A stretch of DNA of 64,000 bases, taken from positions 682,001 to 746,000 of the forward strand of contig NZ_LXEI01000001.1 of assembly GCF_001642835.1 (NCBI RefSeq), given 5' to 3'. Positions 61,763 through 64,000 of this stretch are shown here, one piece after another (the stretch's first letter is position 1; the number at the start of each line of letters is the position of its first letter). Below the pieces are notes generated by a model. That model was not told where the DNA came from. It saw only the letters and a program-made list of their open reading frames with translations, and did not search any database. The DNA comes from Pseudotamlana agarivorans. Lineage in GTDB: Bacteria > Bacteroidota > Bacteroidia > Flavobacteriales > Flavobacteriaceae. A program made the translations under genes and the position numbers.

Positions 61763-62314
61763 CTATTTATCCGTTAATAATTTCTTTAATGTATTCCAGC
61801 GAGGATCAATATCCTCTAACTCCACTTTCGTTTCGTCTTCCTTAAGCTTAGGGCTTAATTCTTCTAATTTTTTGAGTATTTCCGAATCTAAGGTGCCATC
61901 TTCAACACCTGGATGTATACGTTTAATAGGGACAGCAAGAATAATTAACTCGTAAATATACTGCTGAATATTTACTTCATAACTTCCATGAGGAAGAATT
62001 AATAAGTCAATGTTTTCATCGTTAAATTCATCACCAAACTTGACTACCAAATCAAAATCGTTTTCGATATCTTGATTATAAGGCTCGTTAGTGAGATCAC
62101 AATGGACATTAACCCACCCAGAAATTTTAAAATGTAATTCTAGTAATGTTGATTTTTTTTCTAAAACTAAATCAACATGAACCTTAACATCATTAAAATC
62201 TTCATACTCAAAATGTTCAAAGAACGATTGCTCAATTTCATACTCAAAATGATGCTTGCCAATTTTTAACCCTACAAATGGAATTGTAAACTCTTTTAAC
62301 GACTTCATAATCAC
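61763..62314 (-). CDS. DUF177/YceD-family protein
   Basis: A 183-residue protein of the DUF177 (YceD) family: 'VNVHCDLTNEPYNQDIENDF' (parts VNVHCDLTNEPY and IENDF; the usual Cys pair is partly replaced), 'LPHGSYEVNIQQYIYELI', and a C-terminal 'DPRWNTLKKLLTDK'. YceD is linked to 23S rRNA and ribosome assembly, and is almost always encoded upstream of rpmF. It is the first gene of the run. Confidence 0.9.
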   Translation of the reverse strand: MIMKSLKEFTIPFVGLKIGKHHFEYEIEQSFFEHFEYEDFNDVKVHVDLVLEKKSTLLELHFKISGWVNVHCDLTNEPYNQDIENDFDLVVKFGDEFNDENIDLLILPHGSYEVNIQQYIYELIILAVPIKRIHPGVEDGTLDSEILKKLEELSPKLKEDETKVELEDIDPRWNTLKKLLTDK

Positions 62315-62330
62315 ATCTATTTTGAGCCCG

Positions 62331-62338
62331 CAAATATA
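62331..62338 (-). promoter_or_regulatory. -7 element of the DUF177-rpmF-fabH run
   Basis: On the minus strand the sequence reads TATATTTG, a match to TAnnTTTG, 16 bases before the DUF177 start. The -33 element is weak. Confidence 0.45.
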
Positions 62339-62432
62339 TAAATTTTTATTTACGGAGCATTACTTATTAACATTTTTTTGTTTATATCTCAATTTATTTT
62401 GGTTTTACCCAAAAAAACTAGCAATCAAGGGG

Positions 62433-63485
62433 TTAACGACGCTCACTACGCGATGCCTTTTTTAGGGGATTTGCAGTGAGTTCTTCATAATCGGTTCTAT
62501 TTTTAAATATTTGCATCGCACTGTAGACCGCTTCTTTAAAAGAATTTTCATCGGCTATACCTTTTCCAGCGATTTCATAGGCGGTCCCGTGGTCGGGAGA
62601 CGTTCTCACTTTATTTAAGCCCGCCGTAAAGTTTACACCTTGACCAAAAGATAAAGTTTTAAAAGGAATTAACCCTTGGTCGTGGTATGAAGCGATAATA
62701 GCATCAAAGTTTTTATAATTATTAGAACCAAAAAAACTATCGGCCGCATATGGCCCATACACCAATTTACCACTTTCTTTTATTTTTTGCAAAGTTGGTC
62801 TTAAAACATCATCATCTTCATGACCAATAACACCATTGTCGCCTGTATGTGGATTAATCCCTAAAACAGCAATTTTTGGTTTTTGTATTTTAAAATCCTT
62901 TTTAAGGGATTCGTAAACCGTATTTATTTTTTGCTCGATTCGTTTTGGTGTTATGTGGTTGGCTACATCTTTAACAGGAACATGATCGGTAAGTAAACCA
63001 ACTCGTAATCCGTCATTAATCATAAACATTAAACTTTCTCCTTCTAATTCTTGAGCCAAATAATCGGTATGCCCAGGGAATTTAAAAGCTTCCGATTGAA
63101 TATTATGTTTATTTATAGGTGCTGTCACTAACACATTAATAAATCCTTCCTTTAGAGCTTTTGTAGCTGCCTCTAGCGATTTTATAGCAAAGGTACCTAT
63201 AGTAACATCTTCTTTACCAAATTCAATTTTAACAGGATCATTCCAACAATTAAAAACATTAACCTTTCCAGCAGCAATCTGATCTAAATCTTTTATACTA
63301 TTAAAATTTATATCCGATTTAAAATGCGTTTTATAAAAAGTCATAACTTTAAACGAAGCAAAAATTACGGGAGTACAAAAATCTAAAATTCTTGCATCTT
63401 CAAATGTTTTTAAAACAATTTCCCCTCCAATACCGTTTAAATCACCTATGGATATTCCTACTACTATATTTTCTGTCTCCGTCAT
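62433..63485 (-). CDS. pdxA: 4-hydroxythreonine-4-phosphate dehydrogenase
   Basis: A 350-residue enzyme of pyridoxal-5'-phosphate synthesis. Metal-binding His residues are in 'KFPGHTDYLAQEL', 'IIASYHDQGLIPFK' and 'RTSPDHGTAYEIAG'. It oxidises 4-hydroxythreonine phosphate with NAD. It is divergent from the riboflavin synthase gene. Length is normal. Confidence 0.95.
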   Translation of the reverse strand: MTETENIVVGISIGDLNGIGGEIVLKTFEDARILDFCTPVIFASFKVMTFYKTHFKSDINFNSIKDLDQIAAGKVNVFNCWNDPVKIEFGKEDVTIGTFAIKSLEAATKALKEGFINVLVTAPINKHNIQSEAFKFPGHTDYLAQELEGESLMFMINDGLRVGLLTDHVPVKDVANHITPKRIEQKINTVYESLKKDFKIQKPKIAVLGINPHTGDNGVIGHEDDDVLRPTLQKIKESGKLVYGPYAADSFFGSNNYKNFDAIIASYHDQGLIPFKTLSFGQGVNFTAGLNKVRTSPDHGTAYEIAGKGIADENSFKEAVYSAMQIFKNRTDYEELTANPLKKASRSERR

Positions 63486-63508
63486 TAAATAATGATAACT
63501 TTTGTTTG

Positions 63509-63529
63509 TAATTTTGATGCTGCAAATTT
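63509..63529. promoter_or_regulatory. divergent promoters of pdxA and riboflavin synthase
   Basis: Plus strand TAATTTTG (63509-63516) lies 36 bases before the riboflavin synthase start. Minus strand TAAATTTG (63522-63529) lies 37 bases before pdxA. Both match TAnnTTTG and are five bases apart. Confidence 0.5.
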
Positions 63530-63551
63530 AATTAAATAAACCCACAATATT

Positions 63552-64000
63552 ATGTTTACTGGAATTATTGAAACGATTGGTACGGTTTCTCATTTAGAAA
63601 ATGAACTTGACAACCTACATATCACTATAAAAAGCAGCATCACTTCCGAATTAAAAATCGATCAAAGTGTAGCACATAATGGCGTTTGTTTAACTGTGGT
63701 GAAGATTGATGAAGACGCATATACTGTAACAGCCATTAAAGAAACTTTAAACAAAACAAACCTAGCTACTTTAAAAATTGATGATGCCGTCAATTTAGAG
63801 CGCGCTATGAAACTTGGCGACCGACTCGATGGTCATATCGTACAGGGTCACGTAGACCAAACCGCTGTGTGTACTGAAGTGAAAGAAGAAAATGGTAGTT
63901 GGATATTTACTTTTAAATATGATGCAGCTTTAAACAACATCACTATTGAAAAAGGCTCAATAACTGTAAACGGCACGAGTTTAACCGTTGTAAACTCACA
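63552..64000 (+). CDS. ribE: riboflavin synthase subunit alpha, partial
   Basis: The frame starts at an ATG and runs off the right edge (149 codons visible). It begins 'MFTGIIETIGTVSHLE', the classic N-terminus, and has 'SVAHNGVCLTVVKI' and 'GDRLDGHIVQGHVDQTA', all riboflavin synthase alpha hallmarks. The second lumazine-binding domain begins at 'YDAALNNITIEKGSITVNG' (parts shown). It converts two lumazine molecules to riboflavin. The C-terminus is outside the window. Confidence 0.95.
   Translation, partial: MFTGIIETIGTVSHLENELDNLHITIKSSITSELKIDQSVAHNGVCLTVVKIDEDAYTVTAIKETLNKTNLATLKIDDAVNLERAMKLGDRLDGHIVQGHVDQTAVCTEVKEENGSWIFTFKYDAALNNITIEKGSITVNGTSLTVVNS

Overview
The window looks like chromosomal DNA from a marine member of the Flavobacteriaceae (Bacteroidota). 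The evidence is low-GC coding sequence, promoters of the Bacteroidota type (-33 TTTG / -7 TAnnTTTG), weak Shine-Dalgarno use, type IX secretion (T9SS) C-terminal domains, a PorP/SprF partner, a SusC-like N-terminal domain, sulfatases, a GH5 glycanase and a KdgF-type cupin. The exact genus cannot be read from the sequence.

Layout. (1) 1-9.6 kb is a decaying prophage or phage-like island ending at a tRNA-Ala(GGC). It has a replication-type DUF4373 gene cut by the window edge, two winged-helix/excisionase-like genes, a Cro/CI repressor with an array of half-site operators, a divergent cluster of four small proteins, and a truncated structural module (tape measure, gp10-like protein, one small ORF). 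An antirepressor fragment lies beside the tRNA. (2) 9.7-27.7 kb is surface and polysaccharide biology: an outer-membrane protein, an S1 sulfatase, a TetR regulator with an AhpD-like target and two matching operators, a TPR histidine kinase with a NarL-type regulator, a 1.9k-residue T9SS type B adhesin with its SprF-like partner, a GH5 glycanase with a type A sorting domain, a DUF4139 protein carrying a SusC-like insert, and a small barrel protein. (3) 27.8-43.3 kb is mixed housekeeping (MATE, 2OG oxygenase, QueD/PTPS-like, EEP, Crp/Fnr, a Rid protein, KdgF, LpxH, MFS, RecJ, OsmC, HPP, UDG). It is punctuated by five kinds of non-coding repeat. (4) 43.3-52.9 kb is core metabolism: rsmI, tdk-alr, mscL, asd, an S9 peptidase, an ABC ATPase and an MtfA-like peptidase. 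(5) 53.2-57.0 kb has a second, lipoprotein-type sulfatase, a decayed third sulfatase and a Cu/Zn SOD lipoprotein. (6) 57.2-64 kb is a conserved envelope/fatty-acid block: a GreA-like protein, mtgA, accC, accB, fabH, rpmF, DUF177, pdxA and a partial riboflavin synthase.

How the genes fit together. The adhesin and its SprF-like partner form one minus-strand unit of two genes three bases apart. Their shared intergenic region with GH5 holds a perfect 27-bp inverted repeat over a likely promoter, plus two G/C-rich inverted repeats. The sulfatases, GH5 enzyme and KdgF point to algal polysaccharide use, although no complete PUL (no SusC/SusD pair) is present. The strongest leads are the operator architecture at the adhesin promoter, the doubled TetR operator, the DUF4139/SusC-domain chimera, the secreted Rid protein that seems to lack its usual arginine, and the family of repeats. 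I found no clearly new defence or CRISPR-like system.
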